Below are positions 1 through 6,322 of a DNA stretch of 11,286 nucleotides, piece after piece. The position numbers and the translations under genes were made by a program. The notes beneath the pieces were generated by a model. That model was given only the letters and a program-made list of their open reading frames with translations. It did no database searches and was not told the DNA's origin. The stretch comes from DATDVL01 sp035290025 (GTDB lineage Archaea > Nanobdellota > Nanobdellia > SCGC-AAA011-G17 > DATDVL01). The DNA is taken from positions 1 to 11,286 of the forward strand of contig DATDVL010000073.1 in assembly GCA_035290025.1 (NCBI GenBank), in the 5' to 3' direction. The stretch's first letter is position 1. Every line of letters starts with the position of its first letter.

Positions 1-1
1 C

Positions 2-496
2 AAAATAGAAAAAAAACTACGCAGCATAGCAGATAACAACTACGAAGTACACTTATGGATATACCTTGAAGACAAAGGAAAAGGAAACGTCAAAGAAGTA
101 CCAGGAACACCAACATCCCCTACTGATGATCTTAGTAAATACTTACTCTCTCACCAAGGATCAACAGAGAAAATACAACTCACTCTTCATGGACAAGAAA
201 ACTATCAATGCCAACAAGACCCTTACTATGGAAAAGAACAAGGACCTGTCACGGGATTCTTCAGCGCCATCACTGGTTATGACACCAAAGAAACAACTGT
301 GATAGGGAACTACCCAATAACCATGAACAACGGAAAAGCACTACTCAAATGCTACACCACCTTCACCAGCAAACAACCAACAGAGACAGGAGCAGAACAA
401 GACATCAAAGACCATATAGAACTACCCATCACCATCAGCTACCGCTACCAACAACAATTAGTAACACCCACTATTACTATAAGAAGATTTGAGTAA
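2..496 (+). CDS. Unrecognised protein, 5' truncated by window edge
   Basis: An open frame runs from the window edge to a TAA at 494-496, giving 164 visible residues; the true start lies outside. No known family is recognised. The visible part is rich in Thr, Gln, Asn and Tyr with beta-strand-like stretches, as in extracellular or cell-surface proteins. It has two cysteines (visible residues 70 and 117). Its end (NGKALLKC near 110-117, then LPITISYRY and a short hydrophobic strand) resembles the end of the lipoprotein encoded 37 bp downstream in the arrangement NY-x-C, NG-K-x(3)-C, Y-x-Y and final beta strand. I infer that the two are tandem relatives, and that this one is probably also exported, though its N-terminus cannot be seen. 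A short frame-shifted ORF at 66-302 is a shadow of this one. Confidence 0.75.
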   Translation, partial: KIEKKLRSIADNNYEVHLWIYLEDKGKGNVKEVPGTPTSPTDDLSKYLLSHQGSTEKIQLTLHGQENYQCQQDPYYGKEQGPVTGFFSAITGYDTKETTVIGNYPITMNNGKALLKCYTTFTSKQPTETGAEQDIKDHIELPITISYRYQQQLVTPTITIRRFE

Positions 497-501
497 TAAC
501 C

Positions 502-509
502 TTTATATA
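502..509 (+). promoter_or_regulatory. TATA box of the lipoprotein gene
   Basis: TTTATATA is centred 27.5 nt before the ATG at 533. That spacing puts the transcription start at or next to the start codon, predicting a leaderless mRNA. Confidence 0.7.
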
Positions 510-532
510 GCAAAAAACAATACCAAAGCACC

Positions 533-1480
533 ATGCAAAAGAGGTACTTATTCAGCATACTTCTCATAAGTTTATTCTTAGCAGGATGCACAGGACTTGG
601 TGGGAGTCAAGAACAGACAAAAAACAACGCCTTCGTAGGGGGAAAACAAGCATTAAGCCTTGGATTCCTAGAAGGAGAACCACCTGCTAAAGTATTAGAC
701 AATAATCAAGAAGAATTCACCATAACCTTACTCTTACGCAACGAAGGAGAATACACTGTACCCAAAGGAAGAATATTAGCAACACTCTCCGGCATCAGCA
801 AAGACTCATTCGGACTAAAAGCATTAACGGTCAAAAGCGATTTTGACCTAGAAAAAAGAACAAAGACACGAGACCAAGCACTCGTCGGCGGACAAGAAGA
901 AATAAACTTCGGCACGGTAAAATATAAACCAGACTTACCCGCAGATTTTCCCATAACCATGCGCGCAGACATTTGCTATGACTACGAAACCACAACAGTC
1001 ACGAGCATATGCCTCAAGAAAGACGTCTTCGCACGAACTGATATTAACGATAATTGTGCATTAGACAGCACACCACAAACAGAAAACTCTGGAGGACCCA
1101 TACAAATCATCAATGTACGACAACGACCAACCGGAACCAACAAAGTACGATTAAGCTTCGACCTAACCAACCAAGGCGTAGGAGCAGTCTACAAACCAAA
1201 ATCCTTTAACCAAGTATGCACGGGCAATGAAGAACACAAAGAAGAAATAGGCATAGAATTTAAAAGCACCAGCGCACAAAACTACCCCATCAGCTGTACA
1301 AAAACCAACACTAATAGAGGAACTTACAAACTTGTGAACGGCATAAAAACCATTACTTGTGACATTGACACCAAAAACTTACAAGAATCAAGCTACACCG
1401 ACTTCTTCATTATCAAAGCGAGCTACATGTACCGAGACTCTGTAGATCTACCCATTGTCATAGAAAATAGTGAATACTAA
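533..1480 (+). CDS. Lipoprotein with N-terminal lipobox, unknown function
   Basis: This 315-aa protein begins with a basic MQKR, a hydrophobic stretch (5-17) and a lipobox LAGC (16-19). Cys19 is therefore the likely lipidated residue, anchoring the protein outside the membrane. After a Gly/Ser/Gln linker the rest is soluble and beta-rich. Residues about 50-145 (LLLRNEG, then GKILATLSG-like and NFGTVKYKP strands) resemble the immunoglobulin/CARDB-like folds of archaeal surface proteins. A second similar stretch begins near 185-225 (RLSFDLTNQGVGAVY). Cysteines in the second half, including 255 and 276, could form disulfides. The C-terminal third resembles the preceding truncated protein. The start is supported by the TATA box 27 nt upstream and the signal sequence directly after the ATG. 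The function, possibly adhesion, binding or envelope structure, is not determinable from sequence. Confidence 0.82.
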   Translation: MQKRYLFSILLISLFLAGCTGLGGSQEQTKNNAFVGGKQALSLGFLEGEPPAKVLDNNQEEFTITLLLRNEGEYTVPKGRILATLSGISKDSFGLKALTVKSDFDLEKRTKTRDQALVGGQEEINFGTVKYKPDLPADFPITMRADICYDYETTTVTSICLKKDVFARTDINDNCALDSTPQTENSGGPIQIINVRQRPTGTNKVRLSFDLTNQGVGAVYKPKSFNQVCTGNEEHKEEIGIEFKSTSAQNYPISCTKTNTNRGTYKLVNGIKTITCDIDTKNLQESSYTDFFIIKASYMYRDSVDLPIVIENSEY

Positions 1481-1482
1481 AC

Positions 1483-1490
1483 TTTTATAA
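1483..1490 (+). promoter_or_regulatory. TATA box of the endonuclease Q gene
   Basis: TTTTATAA is centred 27.5 nt before the ATG at 1514, again predicting a leaderless transcript. It lies just behind the lipoprotein stop codon, so endoQ is its own transcription unit. Confidence 0.65.
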
Positions 1491-1513
1491 AATAACTTGC
1501 TTTCTTTTTATCG

Positions 1514-2758
1514 ATGATCATCGGAGACTTTCATATTCACGGCAGATACGCACGCGCCTGCAGCACAACCATGACTATTAAAGGGCTAGAAGAAAGCGCA
1601 CGCATCAAAGGCATTGGCATCTTAGGAACAGGAGACTGCTTACACCCCAAATGGTTTGAAGAAATAAATCGTGACTTAGAAGAAGATGAAAACGGTGTAC
1701 TCTGGAGCAAAACAAAATTCCCTTATCTCTGGCAAACAGAAATAAGCCTCATGTACAGCCAAGGAGGAAAAGGAAGAAGAGTACATTATGTCTTGCTCTT
1801 ACCCAACAAAGAAGTAGTTATACAATTACGAGATACTATTCTAAAAAAATGGAGAATAGACTACGACGGAAGGCCCATTTTCGGGACGTCAAGTATTGAA
1901 TTCTTAGAACTTCTTCATAGTGTTAGTAAAGACATAGAAATGATACCTGCACACGCATGGACATCCTACTTTGGAATATTAGGAAGCAAATCAGGATTTG
2001 ATACCATAAAAGAATGTTTCCAAGAAAAAACTAAATATATTCACGCCATAGAAACAGGCATGTCAAGCGATCCAGCCATGAATTGGAGAATACCCGAACT
2101 TGACAATTATCAATTAGTAAGCTTTTCTGACAATCACTCAGCACACCCCTGGAGACTAGGAAGAGAAGCAACACTCTTTGACATAAAAAATTTTACTTAC
2201 CAAAACTTTTTACAAGCAATACGCACCGGTGAGAAACTGCAAGGAACCATAGAAACACCACCAACCTACGGAAAATATCATGTAGATGGACATCGAGCAT
2301 GCGGCATCATGCAAGAACCCCTACAAACAAAAAAAGTAGGGAAAACTTGCCCGAAATGCAACAAAGAACTGACCATAGGCGTCGCTTACCGCGTCGAAGA
2401 ACTAGCAACTCGACCAGAAGGCTACCAACCGAAGAATGCCAAACCATTTTCTAGTGTAATACCTTTAAGTGAACTCATAGCCTCTATTTATGATGTTAAA
2501 CAACTAGGATCTAAAAAAATAACAGAGATTTATCAACAACTCATAAAAAACTTTGGAACAGAATTCAATATTTTACTCCACGAACCAGAAGAAAAACTAG
2601 CAGAAGTAGTACACCCAAAACTAGCACACCTTATATTACAAAATAGAACTGGAACTGTACCTATGGAACCTGGTTACGACGGTGTGTATGGGAAACTACT
2701 CATAAAAAGAGAAGACATGCTAGAAAAAACGAAACAAAAGAAATTATTAGACTTTTAA
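1514..2758 (+). CDS. endoQ: Endonuclease Q (PHP-domain repair nuclease)
   Basis: This 414-aa protein matches archaeal EndoQ in length (about 400-425 aa) and motif order. EndoQ nicks DNA 5' of deaminated bases (uracil, hypoxanthine) and abasic sites. The PHP metal centre is visible as DFHIHGR (H7, H9), GTGDCLHP (D41, H44), QTEIS (E76), H91, PAHAW (H147), E180 and SDNHSAHP (D206, H208). A zinc-binding segment follows: KYHVDGHRACG (H256, H260, C263) and CPKCNKELTIG (C279, C282), then RVEELA, which is characteristic of the family. Residues about 320-375 form a helical region with helix-hairpin-helix-like character. The extreme C-terminus QKKLLDF (408-414) fits a PCNA-interacting peptide, as known for EndoQ of Thermococcales. 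The ATG at 1514 is set by the TATA box. The 3' end overlaps the convergent gene by four bases. Confidence 0.92.
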   Translation: MIIGDFHIHGRYARACSTTMTIKGLEESARIKGIGILGTGDCLHPKWFEEINRDLEEDENGVLWSKTKFPYLWQTEISLMYSQGGKGRRVHYVLLLPNKEVVIQLRDTILKKWRIDYDGRPIFGTSSIEFLELLHSVSKDIEMIPAHAWTSYFGILGSKSGFDTIKECFQEKTKYIHAIETGMSSDPAMNWRIPELDNYQLVSFSDNHSAHPWRLGREATLFDIKNFTYQNFLQAIRTGEKLQGTIETPPTYGKYHVDGHRACGIMQEPLQTKKVGKTCPKCNKELTIGVAYRVEELATRPEGYQPKNAKPFSSVIPLSELIASIYDVKQLGSKKITEIYQQLIKNFGTEFNILLHEPEEKLAEVVHPKLAHLILQNRTGTVPMEPGYDGVYGKLLIKREDMLEKTKQKKLLDF

Positions 2759-3234
2759 CTTAATTTCTCATTTAAAGCATCATAAAGAATAGGACTAAAA
2801 CGAGGATCTAAAACTGCATCATCAGGCCTTTCAAGAACTGATTTTTGCACGAATTGAGGATTGCTTCCTGAAGTATCAAGGGTTACCTCATTTCTTATTA
2901 CAAATTGAGGACGCTGTTGCCCAAATGTTTGATAATCAAAAAATACATCACTAAAAGCACCGTTATCCCAATTTGAAGAACCTGTTGAAATTTTAATATC
3001 TAAAGTAGGTGGGAATTCATGCAATGCTGCTATCTCCCTGTTTGTAAGCGCATAAGCAACACCACTTAAGTTTAGTTCTAACACTCTACGCGCATCACGA
3101 TATACTTGTCCTAAGTTTTCAGGAGACTGTCTCGTACTTCTAGCAAAATCTTCCATACGTTGTAAATTTCTAATAACCTCTTGGATATTAGCAGGAACTG
3201 GACTTCTCTTTATTGCTATTTGTTTGCGGTTCAT
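2755..3234 (-). CDS. Orphan soluble protein, unknown function
   Basis: This 159-aa protein belongs to no family I recognise. The N-terminus is basic (MNRKQIAIKR). Residues about 15-75 are predicted helical and charged, and the second half looks beta-rich (TLDIKIST, DVFFDYQTF, PQFVIRNEVTLD). There are no cysteines, signal peptide or membrane segment, so it is probably cytoplasmic. It has its own TATA box 26.5 nt upstream and shares stop-codon bases with endonuclease Q on the other strand, so it is not in an operon. Its codon use mixes A-ending and T-ending codons, without the strong T/G preference of aIF2-alpha or L44e on the same strand, which could reflect low expression or later acquisition. 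The clean promoter and full-length frame argue for a real gene. Confidence 0.7.
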   Translation of the reverse strand: MNRKQIAIKRSPVPANIQEVIRNLQRMEDFARSTRQSPENLGQVYRDARRVLELNLSGVAYALTNREIAALHEFPPTLDIKISTGSSNWDNGAFSDVFFDYQTFGQQRPQFVIRNEVTLDTSGSNPQFVQKSVLERPDDAVLDPRFSPILYDALNEKLS

Positions 3235-3256
3235 AACTACTATTACTACGATTAAC

Positions 3257-3264
3257 TATATAAA
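3257..3264 (-). promoter_or_regulatory. TATA box of the minus-strand orphan gene
   Basis: On the minus strand this reads TTTATATA, centred 26.5 nt before the start codon at 3234. It predicts leaderless transcription. Confidence 0.65.
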
Positions 3265-3279
3265 CTTTATGTATTTGTA

Positions 3280-3292
3280 GTTACTTTATAGT
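3280..3292 (-). promoter_or_regulatory. 13-nt element shared with the promoter region at 6677
   Basis: The minus-strand word ACTATAAAGTAAC lies 46-58 nt before the start of the orphan gene ending at 3234, about 15 nt upstream of its TATA box. The identical word sits 43-55 nt before the orphan gene starting at 6634. It contains the short inverted repeat ACT-N4-AGT. It could be a regulator site, but a chance 13-nt match in an AT-rich window is possible. Confidence 0.3.
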
Positions 3293-3309
3293 TATAACAT
3301 ATAGAAACC

Positions 3310-3317
3310 TTTAAATA
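3310..3317 (+). promoter_or_regulatory. TATA box of the Q/N/Y-rich secreted protein gene
   Basis: TTTAAATA is preceded by a BRE-like AAACC. It is centred about 51 nt before the ATG at 3365. With archaeal spacing the start point would be near 3341, leaving a leader of about 24 nt, unlike the leaderless neighbours. Confidence 0.6.
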
Positions 3318-3351
3318 GACCCCAACCTTACCATTACTCAAGAAAATATTC

Positions 3352-3357
3352 GGGGGA
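3352..3357 (+). promoter_or_regulatory. Shine-Dalgarno-like site (GGGGGA)
   Basis: GGGGGA lies seven nucleotides before the ATG at 3365 and can pair in part with the CCUCC/UCACC end of archaeal 16S rRNA. It is the only evident ribosome-binding site in front of a first gene in this window, and it supports both the start codon and a leadered mRNA. Confidence 0.55.
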
Positions 3358-3364
3358 TTATACC

Positions 3365-4036
3365 ATGAATAAAAAAATACTCTTATTGGCCATCATGATG
3401 GTCATCGCAAGCTTCGCCGTTAGTGCAGCAAGCAACGATTACATTGTTAGCTCACGAGGACAAGGATTTGACGCACGATCATTAAGCGCCAACACAGAAC
3501 AAAATAGCATTTTTGCAGACTTCTTTACTGACAATCAAAAAACAACTTACGGACAAAGCACCAATTACCAAAATGATTTTTTCGGAGGAAACTACTACCA
3601 GAACAACCAGCAAGGCATACAAGGATACCAAAAAAACCTTGTAGAAAGCTACGGAACCTGCGAACCTGGAGAACAAACATGGAACCAAAACGTTTTGATA
3701 CGAAAAGCAGCCTATCCTGTACAAGGAAAAGCAAACTCTAACCAAAAACGGTCACTGCAAATAACCAAAGTAAAGGCATCAGGATGCAACGGTTACCGAT
3801 TCAGCAATCAAGAAAGCACGAACTACCAAAACCAGTTTGACGTCAAAGACATGCGACTACAAGCACAACAAACACAAGAACGAAACAACCTCAACGTAGA
3901 CTTTAGCAGAGAATTCAACCGACGTTACGTAGCTGCAGAACAAAACAGCAATAAACAAACTGTAGAACAAGACCGTTTCGTACCCTTCAGAGGAAACAGA
4001 GCAATCTTGAACACCTACTACCCCTATTCTTATTAA
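3365..4036 (+). CDS. Secreted Gln/Asn/Tyr-rich protein, unknown function
   Basis: This 223-aa protein has a classical Sec signal peptide: MNKK, a hydrophobic core (5-18) and a likely cut after A21 or A22. The mature chain is unusually polar, with about 23% of all residues Gln or Asn, and many Tyr and Phe. The richest part is about 56-90 (NYYQNNQQG and related). The motif STNYQN-x-F occurs twice, at 65-72 and 151-158. Only two cysteines are present (C99, C141), which could form a disulfide around a more ordinary central segment. The C-terminus is tyrosine-rich (TYYPYSY). No family is recognised. The composition resembles low-complexity, amyloid-prone or matrix-forming extracellular proteins, and the leader with ribosome-binding site suggests substantial expression. 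These last points are inference. Confidence 0.85.
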   Translation: MNKKILLLAIMMVIASFAVSAASNDYIVSSRGQGFDARSLSANTEQNSIFADFFTDNQKTTYGQSTNYQNDFFGGNYYQNNQQGIQGYQKNLVESYGTCEPGEQTWNQNVLIRKAAYPVQGKANSNQKRSLQITKVKASGCNGYRFSNQESTNYQNQFDVKDMRLQAQQTQERNNLNVDFSREFNRRYVAAEQNSNKQTVEQDRFVPFRGNRAILNTYYPYSY

Positions 4037-4058
4037 GGGGTTTATTTCTTCTTTTTTA
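4020..4058 (+). terminator. Possible terminator: short hairpin plus T-rich tract
   Basis: ACCCCT (4020-4025) can pair with AGGGGT (4036-4041), a 6-bp stem with a 10-nt loop containing the stop codon. It is followed by TTTATTTCTTCTTTTTT. T-rich tracts terminate archaeal transcription. Part of the transcript may still read into the gene at 4064, which lacks a well-placed TATA box. Confidence 0.45.
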
Positions 4059-4063
4059 TAATC

Positions 4064-4513
4064 ATGACTGAAGAACCATCACCTGTTTACTGGCATTGGG
4101 ATTTATCCGACAGAATGATGTATCATGCCATTAATACAGGAGGCATAGCAACATCATTAGCAGGGGGAGTACTTACTGAAAGATTTTGTAATAACTTATT
4201 ATTGTGTAGTTTAGGATTTGCGACAGTTCTCACAGGCATAGCAACACCATTTCTTGTAGAAAAGTTTCTCCCAAAAAACGATTTTGAGGACACACCACCC
4301 TTTCAAGCTAACAAGTATACCCTCAGCACAGGGCTTAGAAATTCTCTTCTTAGTTTGACTGCAGCAGGGGGTAGTTCATTATATAATTACGGTTTCTCGC
4401 TACGAAGCATGCATTTAATTATGATAGCATCAGCAGCATTACCCTTAGCTTTAATTTGTCATTCTCTCGGAAGAAATATAGTCAAAAACTTAGAATCAAG
4501 AATAAATATTTAA
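4064..4513 (+). CDS. Small multi-pass membrane protein, unknown function
   Basis: This 149-aa protein has about four hydrophobic, Gly/Ala/Ser-rich segments near residues 20-38, 43-65, 87-108 and 114-133. A polar, acidic loop (KNDFEDTPPF, 71-80) separates the two hairpins, so it is likely an integral membrane protein. The N-terminus is Trp-rich (YWHWDLSD). I recognise no family and see no catalytic motif. The start at 4064 lies 27 nt after the secreted-protein stop, with no TATA box at the usual distance, so expression may come from read-through past the T-rich tract. Met18 or Met19 are alternative starts. Its codons end in T more often (TTT, TGT, AGT, ATT) than those of neighbouring plus-strand genes. 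Its stop is interlocked with the convergent PAC2 gene. Confidence 0.65.
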   Translation: MTEEPSPVYWHWDLSDRMMYHAINTGGIATSLAGGVLTERFCNNLLLCSLGFATVLTGIATPFLVEKFLPKNDFEDTPPFQANKYTLSTGLRNSLLSLTAAGGSSLYNYGFSLRSMHLIMIASAALPLALICHSLGRNIVKNLESRINI

Positions 4514-5286
4514 CCAAAGTAATCCTGACGTTCTTCAACATCCTTAGGCTCAACAACTTCCTTCTTGAGCTTCATGTGCTTCGGTTTTATACCCATATCT
4601 TGAGGAATATCTTTAAACTCTTCATCTAAACGAGCAATATCAACCTTAATACTCAACTGTTTACACAAAACACGCAACAATTCCTTAGCACCATCAACAC
4701 CCACATAATTAGGATGAGCAAACGTTTCTGCCAACAATGAAACAGCAGGAATATTACGCTTCCCCGCTAAACCTGTCAACAAGCCAGAAACACCCATAAT
4801 AGGACCAACAACAGAAGACGTGTTCATATGCACCAAACGAGACTTCTCATAACGCCGCAACAACTTCTTAGAATTACCTGCACAAAAAACCTTAGGATTC
4901 TGCGGCACCTTAGGAAGAGCAATACCACCCAACGTGATAATTTCTTGCACCTTCCTTTTCTGAAACTGATCCAAAATAGCATGACAAAATTCGTAACACG
5001 ACTGCTCATTAATAGGCTGAATATCACCTGCTAAAAATAATAGTGTCCTATCACCCACATTTTTGTAATATACTTCAATTTCTGGCAATTCAACCATGTT
5101 CTCATCATTCACGAAAACACAATGTGGCAATTGATAACTCGTAATCTCAAAAAGTTTCTTAGCACCTAAAGCATCAATCAAGAAGTCAACAGCAATCTTA
5201 CCCACATTACCCATACCGGGCAAACCCTCAATAAGAATAGGTTTTTTCAACACTGGATTACTCAATTGCTCAAATTTCCACGACAT
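4510..5286 (-). CDS. PAC2-family protein (proteasome assembly chaperone-like)
   Basis: This 258-aa protein shows the PAC2 (DUF75) hallmarks: LIEGLPGMGNVGK (18-30), IITLGGIA in the middle of the chain, then GPIMGVSGLLTGLAG and SLLAETFAHP. Archaeal relatives (PbaA/PbaB type) bind and help assemble the 20S proteasome, and several end in a hydrophobic-Tyr-X tail. Here the tail is DYFG, with Tyr one position too far in, so proteasome docking by that exact motif is not supported. The C-terminal 50 residues are charged and probably flexible. PAC2 genes commonly follow eif2a and nop10 in archaea, as here. The gene has its own TATA box although it lies only 31 bp behind nop10. It is cytoplasmic; the molecular role is inferred from the family. 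Confidence 0.88.
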   Translation of the reverse strand: MSWKFEQLSNPVLKKPILIEGLPGMGNVGKIAVDFLIDALGAKKLFEITSYQLPHCVFVNDENMVELPEIEVYYKNVGDRTLLFLAGDIQPINEQSCYEFCHAILDQFQKRKVQEIITLGGIALPKVPQNPKVFCAGNSKKLLRRYEKSRLVHMNTSSVVGPIMGVSGLLTGLAGKRNIPAVSLLAETFAHPNYVGVDGAKELLRVLCKQLSIKVDIARLDEEFKDIPQDMGIKPKHMKLKKEVVEPKDVEERQDYFG

Positions 5287-5307
5287 ACTACCCTAACACC
5301 AACAGAC

Positions 5308-5315
5308 TATATAAA
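5308..5315 (-). promoter_or_regulatory. TATA box of the PAC2 gene
   Basis: The minus-strand TTTATATA is centred 25.5 nt before the start at 5286, inside the short gap after nop10. It predicts an internal, leaderless transcript in addition to any read-through. Confidence 0.65.
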
Positions 5316-5317
5316 GC

Positions 5318-5491
5318 TTAGGTAGAACTATTCTCCTGCTCTTTCTTCGCCAAACGACGCCACTTACCCCACTTATCCAAAGGAGAAAAACGAGGAGGAC
5401 GAGGAGAAAAAACTTGACCCTGGCATGTTGGGCATGAAGTCTTTAACGTAAACAATTTACACGCAGCACAAAAAAATATCTCTAAACTCAT
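5318..5491 (-). CDS. nop10: Nop10, H/ACA ribonucleoprotein subunit
   Basis: This 57-aa protein is Nop10, the small subunit that, with Cbf5, Gar1 and L7Ae, forms H/ACA RNPs guiding pseudouridylation of rRNA. The zinc ribbon is seen as C8-x2-C11 and C20-x2-C23. The family signature follows: PPRFSPLDKWGKWRR (32-46), the Cbf5-binding linker and helix. The usual Tyr residues of the DKYGKYRR form are Trp here (W41, W44), a conservative change. The length is normal for archaea. The ATG overlaps the aIF2-alpha stop as ATGA, indicating translational coupling, and a GTGAG 5 nt upstream could aid initiation. This eif2a-nop10-PAC2 order is conserved in many archaea. Confidence 0.95.
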   Translation of the reverse strand: MSLEIFFCAACKLFTLKTSCPTCQGQVFSPRPPRFSPLDKWGKWRRLAKKEQENSST

Positions 5492-6285
5492 TTTTTCTCA
5501 CGAATAAACTCGAACTGAACTTCAGACTTTTTAGCATCCTGACGCATCAAAGCTTCAACACCTTCAAAAACCTTTTCAGCAGACTTAAAATCGGGAGCAA
5601 CAATAACGGTCTTGAACGAAGGAGCACCCACATAATGAAAAGAAATATCCCACTTTGACTTTTGAGCAGCATCTAGCACCTTCATCAACAATGACCTTAC
5701 ACGATCAACACCATCAGCAGCAAAAGAATGAATATTCAACACGGCATCAATCTTTACCTCAGGACGCTTAATACGCTCACGAACGACCAAAACTATCTGA
5801 TCAAGCACCTTCTTATCAGCCTTTACGACCTTCAAAAAATCAGCACCCTTATTAGAAACTTCTTGGAAAGCCTTGAAGACCGAACCAAACTGTGCAACTA
5901 ACTGCTTACCTACCTTTTCATACAAATCCTTACCTTCCATCTTCAACGTCTTAGCAATATGATCCAACAATTTCTCAGCAATCATCTCCTGCTTATGCCA
6001 CTCCTCAACTGCTAACTTGTTCTGCAAAGAAACACGACGAACAGACAAATCAATCAAGTTACGTTCTTTATTTGATGTTAGCACTAAACAAACTACTTTG
6101 TGCTTTTCCTTAACAAAATCACGAATATTACGAATACGACCAGGAGCAATTTCAGAAACATGAATCAAACCTTCCTTATGGCCATGATCATCCAACGTCA
6201 CGAAAACAGAGTTAGGTGTAATACGCTCAACCGTACACAAAACAAGATCATGTTCTTCCGGATACCCTTCCTTCTTGAAATACAT
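5488..6285 (-). CDS. eif2a: Translation initiation factor aIF2 subunit alpha
   Basis: This 265-aa protein has the normal length of archaeal aIF2-alpha, part of the heterotrimer that delivers initiator Met-tRNA to the small ribosomal subunit. An S1 RNA-binding domain occupies about 10-85 (DLVLCTVERI, EGLIHVSEI, IDLSVRRVS). A helical domain spans about 90-170, and the C-terminal alpha-beta domain that binds the gamma subunit about 175-265 (AVLNIHSFAADGVD, ISFHYVGAPSF). The position matching the Ser48 reported as phosphorylated in Pyrococcus is Pro48 (SEIAPGRIRNI). The ATG at 6285 is supported by a TATA box 26 nt upstream. Codons strongly favour CGT, GTT, GCT and TTG, as expected of a highly expressed minus-strand gene here. 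The stop overlaps the nop10 start. Confidence 0.97.
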   Translation of the reverse strand: MYFKKEGYPEEHDLVLCTVERITPNSVFVTLDDHGHKEGLIHVSEIAPGRIRNIRDFVKEKHKVVCLVLTSNKERNLIDLSVRRVSLQNKLAVEEWHKQEMIAEKLLDHIAKTLKMEGKDLYEKVGKQLVAQFGSVFKAFQEVSNKGADFLKVVKADKKVLDQIVLVVRERIKRPEVKIDAVLNIHSFAADGVDRVRSLLMKVLDAAQKSKWDISFHYVGAPSFKTVIVAPDFKSAEKVFEGVEALMRQDAKKSEVQFEFIREKK

Positions 6286-6307
6286 AATGATGAACTATCC
6301 TAGACGT

Positions 6308-6315
6308 TATAAAAA
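6308..6315 (-). promoter_or_regulatory. TATA box of the eif2a-nop10 unit
   Basis: The minus-strand TTTTTATA is centred 26 nt before the aIF2-alpha start, predicting a leaderless mRNA. Its T-run may double as a terminator for the orphan gene that ends 8 bp upstream. Confidence 0.65.
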
Positions 6316-6322
6316 GGTTGTG

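Noticed and set aside
66..302. A 78-codon plus-strand reading frame
   Set aside because: It is out of frame with the continuous frame running from base 2 to 496, which has better composition and no interruptions.
3291..3298. Palindrome GTTATAAC between divergent genes
   Set aside because: An 8-bp AT-rich palindrome is expected by chance; it does not extend and no second copy is seen near another promoter.
3482..3745. Minus-strand hydrophobic frames opposite the Q/N-rich gene
   Set aside because: Gln/Asn codons read antisense as Leu/Val/Phe, which explains the hydrophobic look; no promoter or conserved motif.
4053..4060. TTTTTATA as a TATA box for the membrane protein gene
   Set aside because: It lies only a few bases before the ATG, which would place the transcription start inside the gene; it is better read as part of the T-rich terminator tract.
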